Shown here one piece after another: positions 17,290 to 27,027 of a stretch of DNA of 45,221 nucleotides; within the stretch, counting starts at the first letter, position 1; each line of letters opens with the position of its first letter. The position numbers were made by a program, and so were the translations under genes. The notes under the pieces are model-generated. The model saw only the letters and a program-made list of their open reading frames with translations, searched no databases and was not told the DNA's origin. Origin of the DNA: Pisciglobus halotolerans (GTDB lineage: Bacteria > Bacillota > Bacilli > Lactobacillales > Carnobacteriaceae); NCBI RefSeq assembly GCF_900113675.1, contig NZ_FOQE01000017.1, positions 1-45,221 of the forward strand, in the 5' to 3' direction.

Positions 17290-18618
17290 ATGCAACATTC
17301 TTTTGAAAAGTTTGGTTTAAAACCATTTTTAATCGACGCCATTCATGAATTGGGATTTAATGAGCCAACTGAAGTACAAGAAAAAATCATACCGCAAATA
17401 AAAAAAGGTCGCAGCGTCATTGGGCAGTCTCAAACAGGATCTGGAAAAACGCACACTTTTTTACTGCCATTGATCAACAATATCGACCCAGAAAAAGAAG
17501 AAGTTCAAATCGTCATTACTGCACCTAGCAGAGAATTGGCAGACCAGCTGTTTCAAGCAGCTGAACAACTTGTCGCTAAAGCTGATCCGGCTATTTTTGT
17601 TCAAAACTATGTGGGAGGAACAGATAAGAGCCGTCAATTGAGTAAACTGCAGCACAAACAACCCCATATCGTGATTGGAACTCCTGGCCGGATCTTAGAT
17701 TTAGTCAATGAAAACGGCTTGTTGCTTCATACCGCTTCAGTGTTAGTAGTAGATGAAGCAGATATGACTTTAGACATGGGGTTCTTGGAAGATGTTGACC
17801 AAATCGCTGGAAAATTGCCTGATCGCATTCAAATGCTCGTCTTTTCGGCGACTATTCCGCAAAAATTACAACCTTTCTTAAAAAAATATATGGAAAATCC
17901 TTTATTTGAACAGATCTCGTCGAAAACGTTGCTGTCTCCTTCAATCGACAACTGGCTGATCTCGACAAAAGGAAGAGAAAAAATTGATCTGATTTATCAA
18001 TTGCTGACGATTGGACAGCCTTACCTAGCTATTGTTTTTGCAAATACAAAAGTTAAGGTCGATGAAATTGCTGCTGGTCTAAAAGAGCGTGGTTTAAAAA
18101 TCGCTACGATCCATGGCGACATTCCTCCTCGTGAAAGAAAAAGAGTGATGAAGCAGATCCAAAATCTAGATTATCAATTTATCGTTGCTACGGACTTGGC
18201 TGCTCGCGGAATTGATATCGAAGGAGTTTCACATGTCATCAATGCTGAGATTCCAAATGATTTAGATTTCTTTATTCACCGAGTTGGTCGAACAGGACGT
18301 AAAAACATGGAAGGTATTGCGATCACACTGTATGATCCTAGTGAAGAACAGCAAATTACTGAACTTGAAAAAATGGGGGTTCAGTTTGTGCCAAAACAAA
18401 TTCGTCAGCAAGAAATCGTAGATACGTATGACCGCAACCGTCGTGAAAAAAGAGAAAAAACAACTACCGAAACATTAGATCCTGCCATCCGTGGAATGGT
18501 CAAGAAGAAGAAGAAAAAAATTAAACCAGGCTACAAGAAAAAAATCGATCGCGCCATTAAAGAAAGCAACCGAAAAAAACGGCGGATTGAAACGCGCAAT
18601 CGTGCGAAAAGAAAATAA
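17290..18618 (+). CDS. cshB: DEAD-box RNA helicase, CshB-like
   Basis: 442-residue ATP-dependent RNA helicase. Motifs in order: FEKFGLKPFLIDAIHELGF with the Q motif, GQSQTGSGKTHTF (Walker A), APSRELA, GTPGRI, DEAD (VVDEADMTLDMGF), SAT (VFSATIPQK), then VFANT, ATDLAARGIDI and HRVGRTGR. The basic tail, with KKKKKKIKPGYKKK, matches the CshB (YqfR) type, a cold-shock-associated helicase of ribosome assembly and RNA decay. Own promoter, strong terminator after. Confidence 0.9.
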   Translation: MQHSFEKFGLKPFLIDAIHELGFNEPTEVQEKIIPQIKKGRSVIGQSQTGSGKTHTFLLPLINNIDPEKEEVQIVITAPSRELADQLFQAAEQLVAKADPAIFVQNYVGGTDKSRQLSKLQHKQPHIVIGTPGRILDLVNENGLLLHTASVLVVDEADMTLDMGFLEDVDQIAGKLPDRIQMLVFSATIPQKLQPFLKKYMENPLFEQISSKTLLSPSIDNWLISTKGREKIDLIYQLLTIGQPYLAIVFANTKVKVDEIAAGLKERGLKIATIHGDIPPRERKRVMKQIQNLDYQFIVATDLAARGIDIEGVSHVINAEIPNDLDFFIHRVGRTGRKNMEGIAITLYDPSEEQQITELEKMGVQFVPKQIRQQEIVDTYDRNRREKREKTTTETLDPAIRGMVKKKKKKIKPGYKKKIDRAIKESNRKKRRIETRNRAKRK

Positions 18619-18658
18619 AAAAACACGGTAATAAGAAGTTCTTATTACCGTGTTTTTT
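18617..18658. terminator. Bidirectional terminator between the helicase and DUF1189 genes
   Basis: AACACGGTAATAAG pairs with CTTATTACCGTGTT, flanked by A and T runs; it overlaps the stop codon of the leftward gene. Confidence 0.92.
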
Positions 18659-19433
18659 ATGTTATTTTTCGCTGATCGGTATTCTTTAGTACAAAGAAAT
18701 AAACAAAAAGCGTTAGGACTAATTTGATTTCTAATTGAAAAGCAAGATACAAACCAAAGGTGTTTAAAATTGCAAATAAGATCGTAGGGGCAGTGGAAGC
18801 AAACAAAACGATCTTCCAGTTTTCAAAAAATTTCAATGACTTTCGGTAGAAGACAGAGAAGAGATTAGCAAATACGGTATATAAAAAATTGTTGAATAAA
18901 GCTGTCACAAACATGATCGCGAACAACAATATACCGATCAGTACGGAAGCACCGAAGTTCATTTCGCCCATCGTTTGAAATAAATCTTTGAAGAAACGCT
19001 GGTCCATGCCATTTAGCTGGCTATAGGACAGTTGAACTGGATAACCGCTGATACTGAAATAAAGGCCGTCCTCTAAAAGAGAAATAAATAATCCATTTCC
19101 TCTTACTTTGCTTTCAACGTCTTCTTGCGTCATTCTGCCTGAAGGTTCAAATGTAAATACAAATGAATCAGTTCGATAAATATAACTTTTTGCTTGTTCA
19201 CTAGGAACAATCTGATTATCGGAGATTGTAAAATCTGGAATCGTTTTCGCAATTTCTTTTCCATCAGAAGAAATATTTTGAATGATTTCGTTTGTTTGAA
19301 TGTAAAACGGAATCGTCATGATCAAAGCTAAAAATAAGAAGTAAAGCACCTGATTCTTTTTTGATACTTTACGTGCTGCTGCTAATTTTTCAGGAGCAAC
19401 AAATGAAGCTTTGAATAATTGAAATAATTGAAT
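18657..19433 (-). CDS. DUF1189 membrane protein
   Basis: About 258 residues. LFQLFKASFVAPEKLAAARK is the DUF1189 N-terminus, followed by a hydrophobic helix, an extracytoplasmic region of about 110 residues, and three or four C-terminal helices. Role unknown. Start problem: the upstream in-frame ATG (19469) has no ribosome site, while GGAGGG (19445-19440) is followed six bases later by ATT CAA TTA TTT; no ATG, GTG or TTG is in frame there. Translation may begin at ATT 19433, or at 19469 with a 12-residue extension that is unlike the family. Confidence 0.75.
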   Translation of the reverse strand: MQLFQLFKASFVAPEKLAAARKVSKKNQVLYFLFLALIMTIPFYIQTNEIIQNISSDGKEIAKTIPDFTISDNQIVPSEQAKSYIYRTDSFVFTFEPSGRMTQEDVESKVRGNGLFISLLEDGLYFSISGYPVQLSYSQLNGMDQRFFKDLFQTMGEMNFGASVLIGILLFAIMFVTALFNNFLYTVFANLFSVFYRKSLKFFENWKIVLFASTAPTILFAILNTFGLYLAFQLEIKLVLTLFVYFFVLKNTDQRKIT

Positions 19434-19961
19434 AAAAATCCCTCCATTATTGATAAAAATAACCAACATCTGATTTTACAACAAAAACAGATGACTTCTC
19501 CTTTCTATTGTAGACTGTTATTTAAGGAAACTCAATAGAAAGAAAACGAGCTCATTCATAACGTTGAATGAAAAAAAATAGGTTTAAAAATTCTTGCTTC
19601 TATATATTCATGTTAAAGAATAGGGAAGAAGAGGTGCGATTCATTCAAGGAAACGAAAATCTGTTGCATTAATGGAACCAAATCAGCTGATGAAAGACAT
19701 AAAGCCTCGTTCTGCTCGCTTTGCATCATTTTGCTAAGTTTATGACCTCGATCAAGTTCAATGGCAAAAGCGGAGTGTCTGCCCAAAGAACAGTTTTGTT
19801 TGTTAAAAAAGTTAAAATAGAACATTATGTCAGCAAAAATGCATAAACTTTTTTCGACCATTCGTTGACACCAACGTTTTGCTCGTTTTATTTGTATTCT
19901 TCTAATAAGAGTGTTAGATTATTAATAGTAAGGAATAAATAAACATTGGAGGAATTTGATT
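19434..19961. other. Intergenic region between DUF1189 gene and sodA
   Basis: Divergent upstream regions. A TTGACA lies at 19864-19869, a possible -35 for sodA. An 82-codon frame on the minus strand (19613-19861) has no clear ribosome site. Its translation (NKQNCSLGRHSAF...LDRGHKLSK) is cysteine- and histidine-bearing and resembles spurious predictions I associate with repeated intergenic sequence of lactic acid bacteria; I cannot confirm this. Confidence 0.4.
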
Positions 19962-20570
19962 ATGGCTTACGAATTACCAGCATTACCATATGCATATGAT
20001 GCTTTGGAACCGCACATTGATGAGGAAACAATGAAGTTTCATCATGACAAACACCATGCAACTTATGTAGAAAAAACAAATGGTGCTTTGGAAAAACATC
20101 CTGAGTTGGCGGATAAATCTATTGAAGAATTAGTGGCAGACTTAGCTTCTGTTCCTGAAGATATTCGCACAGTGATCCGTAACAATGGCGGTGGCCATGC
20201 TAACCACAGTTTCTTCTGGGAAATTTTATCTCCAAATGGTGGCGGAGAGCCTACAGGAGCATTGAAAGAAGATATCGCATCTACTTTTGGCAGCTTCGAT
20301 AAATTTAAAGAAGAATTTGCAGCAGCAGGCGCTGGACAATTTGGTTCAGGCTGGGCTTGGTTAGTTGTAAACAATGGTAAATTGGAAATTACTTCTACAC
20401 CAAACCAAGATTCTCCATTAACAGATGGCAAAACGCCTATCTTAGGAGTAGATGTATGGGAACATGCATACTACTTGAAATATCAAAACAAACGTGCAGC
20501 TTACCTTGATGCATTCTGGAATGTTGTAAACTGGGATGAAGTAGCTAAACGTTACGAAGCAGCAAAATAA
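19962..20570 (+). CDS. sodA: Superoxide dismutase (Mn/Fe type)
   Basis: Converts superoxide to oxygen and H2O2. 202 residues. Metal ligands: His in [11 protein letters not shown], His in [12 protein letters not shown], and Asp/His in [28 protein letters not shown] is the usual core. GGG before HANHSFFW and the context of a lactic acid bacterium favour manganese. ATG 19962 is 8 bp after TTGGAGGA. Single gene ending with a strong bidirectional terminator. Confidence 0.96.
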   Translation: MAYELPALPYAYDALEPHIDEETMKFHHDKHHATYVEKTNGALEKHPELADKSIEELVADLASVPEDIRTVIRNNGGGHANHSFFWEILSPNGGGEPTGALKEDIASTFGSFDKFKEEFAAAGAGQFGSGWAWLVVNNGKLEITSTPNQDSPLTDGKTPILGVDVWEHAYYLKYQNKRAAYLDAFWNVVNWDEVAKRYEAAK

Positions 20571-20580
20571 GCTGTGACGT

Positions 20581-20629
20581 AAAAAAACAAGAGACGTTGG
20601 GATCATATTTCCGACGTCTCTTGTTTTTT
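20581..20629. terminator. Bidirectional terminator between sodA and yfhO
   Basis: AAAACAAGAGACGT pairs with ACGTCTCTTGTTTT around a 16-nt loop; T runs on both strands. Confidence 0.92.
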
Positions 20630-20656
20630 ATGTTGGATCAAAAAACTTTCTAAACT

Positions 20657-23428
20657 CTAGTGAACAAATGGGTGATTCCTTTTTAAATACTTTGTGAGCA
20701 ACAACAATAATGCTGAGAGGATAGACACGATCATTCCTTTTGCAAAGTAAGGTGTGCGATAAGAAAATGACAAAGTGTGACGGCCTTCTTTCATCGGGAC
20801 AGCCAATAAGCTATCCAATGCTTTTGTTGTTTTGACTGGTACACCATCAACTTTGACTGACCAGCCTTTACTATAAGGAATGGTCGTCATCAATAAGTCT
20901 TGTCCGGGTTGAATATTCACGATGCCGTTGATCGCGGTATTGCTGTATTCTTTTATGATCATTCCACCTTGCTTCAGTTCATCAATAGAATGTTCAAAAA
21001 CAGATTGATCTAGACGATACAGTTGGATTTGATCTAGAGAGACAGATTCGTCTTTCAAGCGCAGCTCGAAAGTTGTCGTTTCGCCTTCATTCTGGTTAGT
21101 CATATTTAATACTAAAGTATCACTATAATTGTCGTACTGAGTAAAAGGAACGCCATTTAAAAATAACGACACATCATCATCTTTTACTGATGAGCCCATG
21201 GTCAGATAATAAGCTTCACTTGATTGCGGAATAAATTGATACTTAACACTTGCTTCTTTTGAAGAGTCTTGACGTTCAACTTTTGGGATGACTGTAGAGT
21301 CCAACATATGGATATTTTTATATAAGGTACTGCTGAAAGGCTCTTTTAAAAATAAAGCTGATTTTTGTCGATTTCCTAAAAGTGCATTTAATATGTTTTC
21401 TTGCATTTGAAGGGGATCGTGTTCGATTAACGCAACAGATAATATGTCACTCGAACTGCCAAAAGCAAGCGGCAAGGCATAGGGATTCTGATAAAGGATC
21501 ACTCGATCTGAAACACTCAATTTTTGATATTGTCGCAAGTCTGGCTTCGTTTGAAAAAGCGTTAGTGAGAAAGCGGGCTCTTCATTGTCCGTATCGTAAA
21601 GCGGAAAGCGTAAAGCAGGTGTAAGAACTTCTCGTGTAAAGCTGTCCGTTTTTAGTGGTACCTGCTGATGGTTCATCCGTTCTTTTAACATTTCATTTGG
21701 TTTTTGGTAAATGTTATTTTGCTCACTCAAATAGTATTTGACGCCAAATAAAGCGTCTGTGAAGATTGTGCCATTTGAATAGGTCAAAAAGCCGCTGCCT
21801 CCTGGAAGCCCCATGTGCCCAAATAATTCAGGAATCGCACTTTCAAAGGTTGAACTGAAATGCGTAATACTTTTAAAATTATTTTGCAAACTGTCATTTT
21901 TCGAACGCAGAAATGTTTTTTCGGTACGATAAAAACTTGGATCAACTGTTTGAAGTTGGTTGCTGATATCTTGCATGCTGATCTGATACGTTGAAAAGGA
22001 GCTTTGCTTAACATAACTTAAGCGAGAAAGAGTGACTGATGCATTCACTGCCATTTCTGAAGCCGTAAAAATAAAGAAAATGAATGGCAGCCAAGCGTAA
22101 CGATTGTTCTTCAAGATCATCAGCAGAATAGTGATCATCATAAACAATAAGGTTAAAACAATTTGAATAGGTTCAATAAAGTCAAATTCTTGTTGATAGA
22201 CATATAGACTAATACTTGCTGAAACAACCACGGCAAAAAAAGTGCTAACTGGTGTCAGTCCTTTTGAGCGCTGAAAACTACGAAAACCTAGAACGATCAT
22301 AAAGAAACAAACGACAAATGAAAATCGATAAGGATACCAGTTTGGAAACTGCATAGCATGCCAAATTTTATTAAGTGCTTTGATATTCATAGATAGGGTA
22401 AATAAGCTCGTCAATAAAAGTGCAGCCAAACGTTCTTTTTTTGAAAAAGAGGCGTTGAAGAAATATAAACAAAAGCTAAGTAAGGCTAAGCTGCCGACAA
22501 AAACATTAGGATAGCCAGACGGCATCTGGTCAAAGTTAAAGGCACCGATCATAAACTTTGAAACCAGTTCAGGAACCGGATAATCAAATGACCAATCTAA
22601 CGTGGATTTCATGTAAGAGACTTTGCTTTCAATCAATGCAGACAGTGTTGGTAAAAGTAAAAATGCAGTTATTCCGCCAGCTAGCAGCGAGTGCCAAGCA
22701 AATTGAACAAGCAGCTTTGCAAGGTGAGCGATTTTCTTTAGGTTCGACAGATCCTTAGAAAAATGTATTCCAGTTAATCGATAAATAAAATAAAACACAA
22801 TGAACAAACAAACCATGTAACCGATATAGTAGTTTGTGAAAAGGGCCAGAGCCAACATCAGGGTATAATAGGTCCCCTTATTTGAATGAATCAAATATTC
22901 AACACCAAGCGCTACCAGCGGCAAAAGGATAATGCCATCCAGCCACATGATATTAAACTGATTGACAACTGTATAACCCATGAGTGCATAACTAGAAGCG
23001 AAACCGACTAGAATGAAACCTTTGCCATCAAAAGCTTTATGTAAAAAGTAAGCCATTGATAGACCTGAAAGGCCATATTTGAGCAATGTTACAATCGTAA
23101 CGCCTAGTGAAATTTGGGTTTGAGGCAACAGCAAAAAAAGCAAGTTCAAGGGACTTGTCAGATAGTAAGCCCATAATCCTACCATATCTCCGCCGATAGA
23201 TTTAGAAAAAGAGTAGAAAAAACTGCTTGGGTCTTCTAGCAACGTGTGACGATAATAAGAAAAAAAATCGACATATTGTTGCCCTAAGTCGATCGTTAAT
23301 AAAGAACTATTTCCAAAAGGGTAAACGCCTTTTACAGCATGGATGACGAACATCGTTAAAAAGGGTACAAAAAAAGCGAGTAGAAAGGCCCAATCATTTT
23401 GTAAAAATGCAATACTTCTTTTCTTCAT
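20657..23428 (-). CDS. yfhO: YfhO family multipass membrane protein (GT-C type)
   Basis: 923 residues with at least a dozen hydrophobic helices. The N-terminal part (FGNSSLLTIDLGQQYVDFF; GGDMVGLWAYYLTSPLNLL) is the YfhO signature (PF09586), with the acidic residues expected of GT-C glycosyltransferases. After about residue 470 follows a long extracytoplasmic beta-rich part ending in PGQDLLMTTIPYSKGWSVKVDG, then a last helix. In Bacillus and Listeria relatives YfhO-type proteins add sugars to teichoic acids outside the membrane from undecaprenyl-phosphate sugars. The sugar here is unknown, and no CsbB-like partner is in the window. ATG 23428 with AGGAG upstream. Confidence 0.88.
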   Translation of the reverse strand: MKKRSIAFLQNDWAFLLAFFVPFLTMFVIHAVKGVYPFGNSSLLTIDLGQQYVDFFSYYRHTLLEDPSSFFYSFSKSIGGDMVGLWAYYLTSPLNLLFLLLPQTQISLGVTIVTLLKYGLSGLSMAYFLHKAFDGKGFILVGFASSYALMGYTVVNQFNIMWLDGIILLPLVALGVEYLIHSNKGTYYTLMLALALFTNYYIGYMVCLFIVFYFIYRLTGIHFSKDLSNLKKIAHLAKLLVQFAWHSLLAGGITAFLLLPTLSALIESKVSYMKSTLDWSFDYPVPELVSKFMIGAFNFDQMPSGYPNVFVGSLALLSFCLYFFNASFSKKERLAALLLTSLFTLSMNIKALNKIWHAMQFPNWYPYRFSFVVCFFMIVLGFRSFQRSKGLTPVSTFFAVVVSASISLYVYQQEFDFIEPIQIVLTLLFMMITILLMILKNNRYAWLPFIFFIFTASEMAVNASVTLSRLSYVKQSSFSTYQISMQDISNQLQTVDPSFYRTEKTFLRSKNDSLQNNFKSITHFSSTFESAIPELFGHMGLPGGSGFLTYSNGTIFTDALFGVKYYLSEQNNIYQKPNEMLKERMNHQQVPLKTDSFTREVLTPALRFPLYDTDNEEPAFSLTLFQTKPDLRQYQKLSVSDRVILYQNPYALPLAFGSSSDILSVALIEHDPLQMQENILNALLGNRQKSALFLKEPFSSTLYKNIHMLDSTVIPKVERQDSSKEASVKYQFIPQSSEAYYLTMGSSVKDDDVSLFLNGVPFTQYDNYSDTLVLNMTNQNEGETTTFELRLKDESVSLDQIQLYRLDQSVFEHSIDELKQGGMIIKEYSNTAINGIVNIQPGQDLLMTTIPYSKGWSVKVDGVPVKTTKALDSLLAVPMKEGRHTLSFSYRTPYFAKGMIVSILSALLLLLTKYLKRNHPFVH

Positions 23429-23589
23429 ATTGTAGATTCTCCTCGGATAAAACTATTCTCGTATAGCATAGCATAATCCGCAGTAGATAGGGGAGCGAAT
23501 ACTTAATTTTTTCTATCGTATATGGTTTATCCATTTAAAATCTGTTACAATGTACAAAGTTGATTTGACCAGAGAGGTGTTAGATAAAG

Positions 23590-25728
23590 TTGAAATCAAA
23601 TAGTAGACATCACAGAGACAGGAAAAGTAAGTCTCATATTCCTTTTAGATTGAATTTGTTATTTTTTGGCGCGTTTGCTTGCTTTGCTTTGCTCATCCTT
23701 CGACTAGCCTATCTTCAAATCGTCAGTGGGGAAGAATATGAAGCTGAAGTACAAAGAACAGAAACGACACTCGCTACTGGAAGCGTTCCTCGGGGCGAGA
23801 TTTATGATGCTAGTCATCGAAAACTAGTTGGAAACGAAGCAATCCAAACAATTACTTATACAAGAGGCTCTGGTGTTTCTTCTGAAGATATGGCACATAT
23901 CGCTTTGAACTTAGCCAACTATATTGAAATGCCTAATGTTACACAATTGGAAAGCAAAAAAGACTATGACATTAAAACGCGAGATTTAAAAGACTTCTGG
24001 CTTGTTTTAAATCAAGACAAGGTCACAGACCAACGGATGTCTGAAGAAGAAAAGAAACTAACAGGCGGCGAGTTTTATCAAGCACAGATCGCTAAAGTCA
24101 CAGACGAAGATGTTGCTGATTTTTCCAAAGAAGAAAAGGAAGCTGCTGCGATTTTTTCTAAAATGAATGGCGCTTATGCCTTAACGACGATCAATATCAA
24201 AAATGACAATGTCACAGATGCTGAAATCGCAAAAGTTAGTGAAAACTTAAGTTCGTTGCCAGGTGTAGATACTGGAACAGATTGGGTCCGTTCTTATCCG
24301 CAAGGTTCGATGCTCAGCAGTATCTTAGGAAGTGTGACTACAGAAAAAGAAGGGATTCCTGCCAGTCAAGCTGCTGCATTTTTGGCAAATGGTTATGCGC
24401 GTAATGACCGTGTTGGAAAGAGTCAAATCGAAAAACAATATGAAACAGTTTTGGCAGGATCCAAGTCAAAATCTGAAACAGAAACAAATAGCAATGGTGA
24501 CGTGATCAATACGATTGAAAAATATGCAGGAGACAAAGGAGACAACCTTGTATTAACCATTGATATGGACTTTCAAAGAACAGTTGAAGAAATCGCACGC
24601 GAAGCATTGAAAGATCGTCAAGGATTGAATCGAGGCATTTATATCGTAGCGACAAATCCGAAAACAGGAGCTGTCTTAGCGATGACTGGACAAGAGTACA
24701 ATCCAAAAACAGGAAAAGTTGAAGATGCTACTTTGGCTACTGCGACAAAAGCTTTTGAAATGGGTTCTACTGTCAAAGGAGCTACCGTTTTATCTGCTTA
24801 TATGGATGGTGCTTTAACCCTTGATAATAATGTGATCGTCGATGAACCGTTGAAATTCTTAGGTACACCTGAGATCAATTCCGTTTTTAATAGAGTTCCC
24901 GGAAATAGAATACCATTGACGGATATTACAGCTTTAGAACGTTCTTCTAACGTTTATATGTCAAAATTGGCCTTAAGAATGGGTGGGAAATACAACTATA
25001 CCCGTAATGAAGCTGTAAAAGTAGATGCTGATCCTGTATTGACCCGCTTGAGACAGTATTTTGCCCAATTTGGTTTAGGTGCTTCAACAGGTATTGACTT
25101 GCCAAGTGAAAGTACCGGTCTTCCTGGTGTCGATCCAAATAAATTCATGTATTTTGCTTTCGGACAGTATGATACGTATACAACGATGCAATTAGCTCAA
25201 TATGTATCGACGATTGCGAATAACGGTAAACGAATGGGCTTGCACTTAGTTGATGAGATATGGTCTACAGGCAAAGATGGAGAACTTGGAAAAGTAGAGT
25301 CTCAAATTGAGCCAACCTTATTGAATACTGTTAACGTTGATCAAAAGTATATAGATCGAGTCCAAAAAGGCTTTTACCAAGTGGTCAATGGCAGCCAAGG
25401 AACAGGACATAAAAGATTAGGTGGAACATCTTATGTTTCTGCAGGTAAAACAGGTACTGCCCAATCTAGTTACTATGGCTCTCAAGGTGATCCGAATAAT
25501 GGAACCCAAACAATCAACAAAACCTATGTTGGTTATGCACCATATGATGATCCTGAAATTGCCATTGCTGTTGCAGTTCCTTACTTGCCGACAAACAATT
25601 CTAATTATCAAAGTCAGATTGCTGCAAAAAAAGTTTTAGATGCTTATTTCCAAGTTGGAGCATATGCTAATAAAGCAGATGATCTGCAAAACGAACACAA
25701 AGATGAAGAAGTAGAGGTTGCAGAATAA
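23590..25728 (+). CDS. Class B penicillin-binding protein (transpeptidase)
   Basis: 712-residue monofunctional D,D-transpeptidase that cross-links peptidoglycan. A short basic cytoplasmic tail is followed by one membrane helix (about 20-42), a dimerisation/pedestal domain (SVPRGEIYDASHRKLVGN) and the transpeptidase domain with SxxK = STVK (in EMGSTVKGAT), SxN = SSN (RSSNVYMSK) and KTG (AGKTGTAQS). Resembles the PbpA/PBP2b group of elongation enzymes in Gram-positive cocci and Bacillus. TTG start at 23590, with AGAGAGGTG upstream. Divergent from yfhO; both act at the envelope. Confidence 0.93.
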   Translation: MKSNSRHHRDRKSKSHIPFRLNLLFFGAFACFALLILRLAYLQIVSGEEYEAEVQRTETTLATGSVPRGEIYDASHRKLVGNEAIQTITYTRGSGVSSEDMAHIALNLANYIEMPNVTQLESKKDYDIKTRDLKDFWLVLNQDKVTDQRMSEEEKKLTGGEFYQAQIAKVTDEDVADFSKEEKEAAAIFSKMNGAYALTTINIKNDNVTDAEIAKVSENLSSLPGVDTGTDWVRSYPQGSMLSSILGSVTTEKEGIPASQAAAFLANGYARNDRVGKSQIEKQYETVLAGSKSKSETETNSNGDVINTIEKYAGDKGDNLVLTIDMDFQRTVEEIAREALKDRQGLNRGIYIVATNPKTGAVLAMTGQEYNPKTGKVEDATLATATKAFEMGSTVKGATVLSAYMDGALTLDNNVIVDEPLKFLGTPEINSVFNRVPGNRIPLTDITALERSSNVYMSKLALRMGGKYNYTRNEAVKVDADPVLTRLRQYFAQFGLGASTGIDLPSESTGLPGVDPNKFMYFAFGQYDTYTTMQLAQYVSTIANNGKRMGLHLVDEIWSTGKDGELGKVESQIEPTLLNTVNVDQKYIDRVQKGFYQVVNGSQGTGHKRLGGTSYVSAGKTGTAQSSYYGSQGDPNNGTQTINKTYVGYAPYDDPEIAIAVAVPYLPTNNSNYQSQIAAKKVLDAYFQVGAYANKADDLQNEHKDEEVEVAE

Positions 25729-25741
25729 ACAACGATAAACT

Positions 25742-25791
25742 AAAAAGGCAGAAGGTATCGAGTTTAATGCTCAATGCCTTCTGCCTTTTTT
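25742..25791 (+). terminator. Terminator after the penicillin-binding protein gene
   Basis: AAAAAGGCAGAAGG pairs with CCTTCTGCCTTTTT around a loop of about 21 nt. Confidence 0.92.
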
Positions 25792-25808
25792 AGTTGTCTT
25801 TATTGTTT

Positions 25809-26086
25809 GTTTCTTCTTTTAACGTTGGTAAAGAAATTTCCTATGGTCGATGAGCTACTGATGGAAAGCCATGAGAACACATTGAGCCGAAAATCGCGTC
25901 TCAATGTTTGCAAGCTTTAAACTTAGTGTAACGGCTAAAGCCTAATACTAAGTGATTCACATTGCATCTTTTTTCATGGCTATCAGTAGCCCTATGTGCC
26001 TCCTGAAATTTCTAAAAATAGAATACTAATGAATTTAGCATTAAAAAAATTGATATTTTACAGATCAATTTTTTTAATGTAGAACC
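25809..26086 (+). mobile_element. MITE copy 3, long form (278 bp)
   Basis: Left end GTTTCTTCTTTTAACGTTGG; right end degenerate, finishing TAATGTAGAACC. Target duplications TATTGTTT (25801-25808) and TATTATTT (26087-26094), 7 of 8. The core is well preserved: CTACTGAT and GCCATGA pair with TCATGGC and ATCAGTAG, with hairpins CATTGAG/CTCAATG and ACTTAGTGT/ATACTAAGT. It starts 10 bp past the T-tract of the penicillin-binding protein terminator. Confidence 0.88.
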
Positions 26087-26156
26087 TATTATTTCTGAGG
26101 TAGATTGCTGAAAAGAAACGTTCTTCGTTCTATCCCCATTTAAAATATCGTTTCCT

Positions 26157-26654
26157 TTATTCTTCCTTCATAAGTGATTGTGCGATTTCTTCAAAACTCA
26201 TCTTACTGTCAACTGGATGAGAACCAGGACGAATAGAAGAAGTATAATTTTTTTCTTCTAAGAAATCATTGAAATCTGAAGGTTGTTCGATAATGCCTAA
26301 TTCAACAAGCTGTTTGACTGCTGTACTGCTTGGATCTCCTTTATTGATGACAACAGTTCCTTTAATGATTTCCTTTTCAGACGATGTTTCTTTATCTGCT
26401 TCTTTTGTGCTTTCTTGTTCGGCATCTTTGCTTTCAGCAGAATCTGTTTTTTCCTTGTCAAGCTTTTCCTCTTCCGTCTCAGCTAGCAAAGATTCATACA
26501 TTGATTTGTAAGACTGCTCGTCTTTGCTTAATTCTTGTGAACCCGAAGTTTTTCCTTTGTCAGCAGCTGGTTCATTGAAAAAGCTGAACCCTAAAAGAAT
26601 AACGGCAGAAAGAAGGAAACCAAGAGATAAGTACCGTAATGCTGGTTTACTCAT
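26157..26654 (-). CDS. Membrane-anchored protein with YceG/MltG-like domain
   Basis: 165 residues. Helix 8-26 (LSLGFLLSAVILLGFSFF) anchors a Glu/Lys/Ser-rich linker (about 30-95). The C-terminal 65 residues (GTVVINKGDPSSTAVKQLVELGIIEQPSDFNDFL...IRPGSHPVDSKMSFEEIAQSLM) resemble the small LysM-like N-domain of MltG/YceG proteins, but the catalytic lytic transglycosylase domain is absent. I infer an extracytoplasmic peptidoglycan- or divisome-associated protein without enzyme activity. Separated by 16 bp from the upstream gene at 26671, so probably its second cistron. Confidence 0.65.
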   Translation of the reverse strand: MSKPALRYLSLGFLLSAVILLGFSFFNEPAADKGKTSGSQELSKDEQSYKSMYESLLAETEEEKLDKEKTDSAESKDAEQESTKEADKETSSEKEIIKGTVVINKGDPSSTAVKQLVELGIIEQPSDFNDFLEEKNYTSSIRPGSHPVDSKMSFEEIAQSLMKEE

Positions 26655-26670
26655 TTAATGAACTCCTTTT

Positions 26671-27027
26671 TTATTTAGATGATGCAATGACATATTCATC
26701 AATGATTTGCTTAACAGTTTCTTCCATTAAGCGCGTTTGGTTGGCAATATCTTCTGTAGATACATCTTGTGTGTATAAATGAATCACATGTTTTTTGATC
26801 ACTTCATGAATCGTATCGGTTGCCGGCAGATCCTGTGAAGGTATATTTAATTCGCTTTCCAATATACTCACACGTTCTTTTAAATGATAAATATCCTGAA
26901 GTAATTGGAGCGAAAGCTCTTCAAATTCTTCTTGGATTTTTTCTCCGCTGTCTTTTTTAAAGAAAGACCATACGATCAAAGCGATGGCGATAATCAGTAA
27001 TATAATGGCAATGATCCAACTATTCAT
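26671..27027 (-). CDS. Small membrane-anchored coiled-coil protein, unknown
   Basis: 118 residues from ATG 27027, nine bases after AGAGGTG; a GTG at 27039 overlaps that site. Residues 1-22 form a membrane helix (WIIAIILLIIAIALIVWSFF). A coiled coil (EEFEELSLQLLQDIYHLKERVSILESEL) follows, then a helical region (DVSTEDIANQTRLMEETVKQIIDEY) with the look of a helix-turn-helix-like cap. I do not recognise the family. Its location next to a YceG-like membrane protein suggests a shared envelope role (inference). Confidence 0.6.
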   Translation of the reverse strand: MNSWIIAIILLIIAIALIVWSFFKKDSGEKIQEEFEELSLQLLQDIYHLKERVSILESELNIPSQDLPATDTIHEVIKKHVIHLYTQDVSTEDIANQTRLMEETVKQIIDEYVIASSK

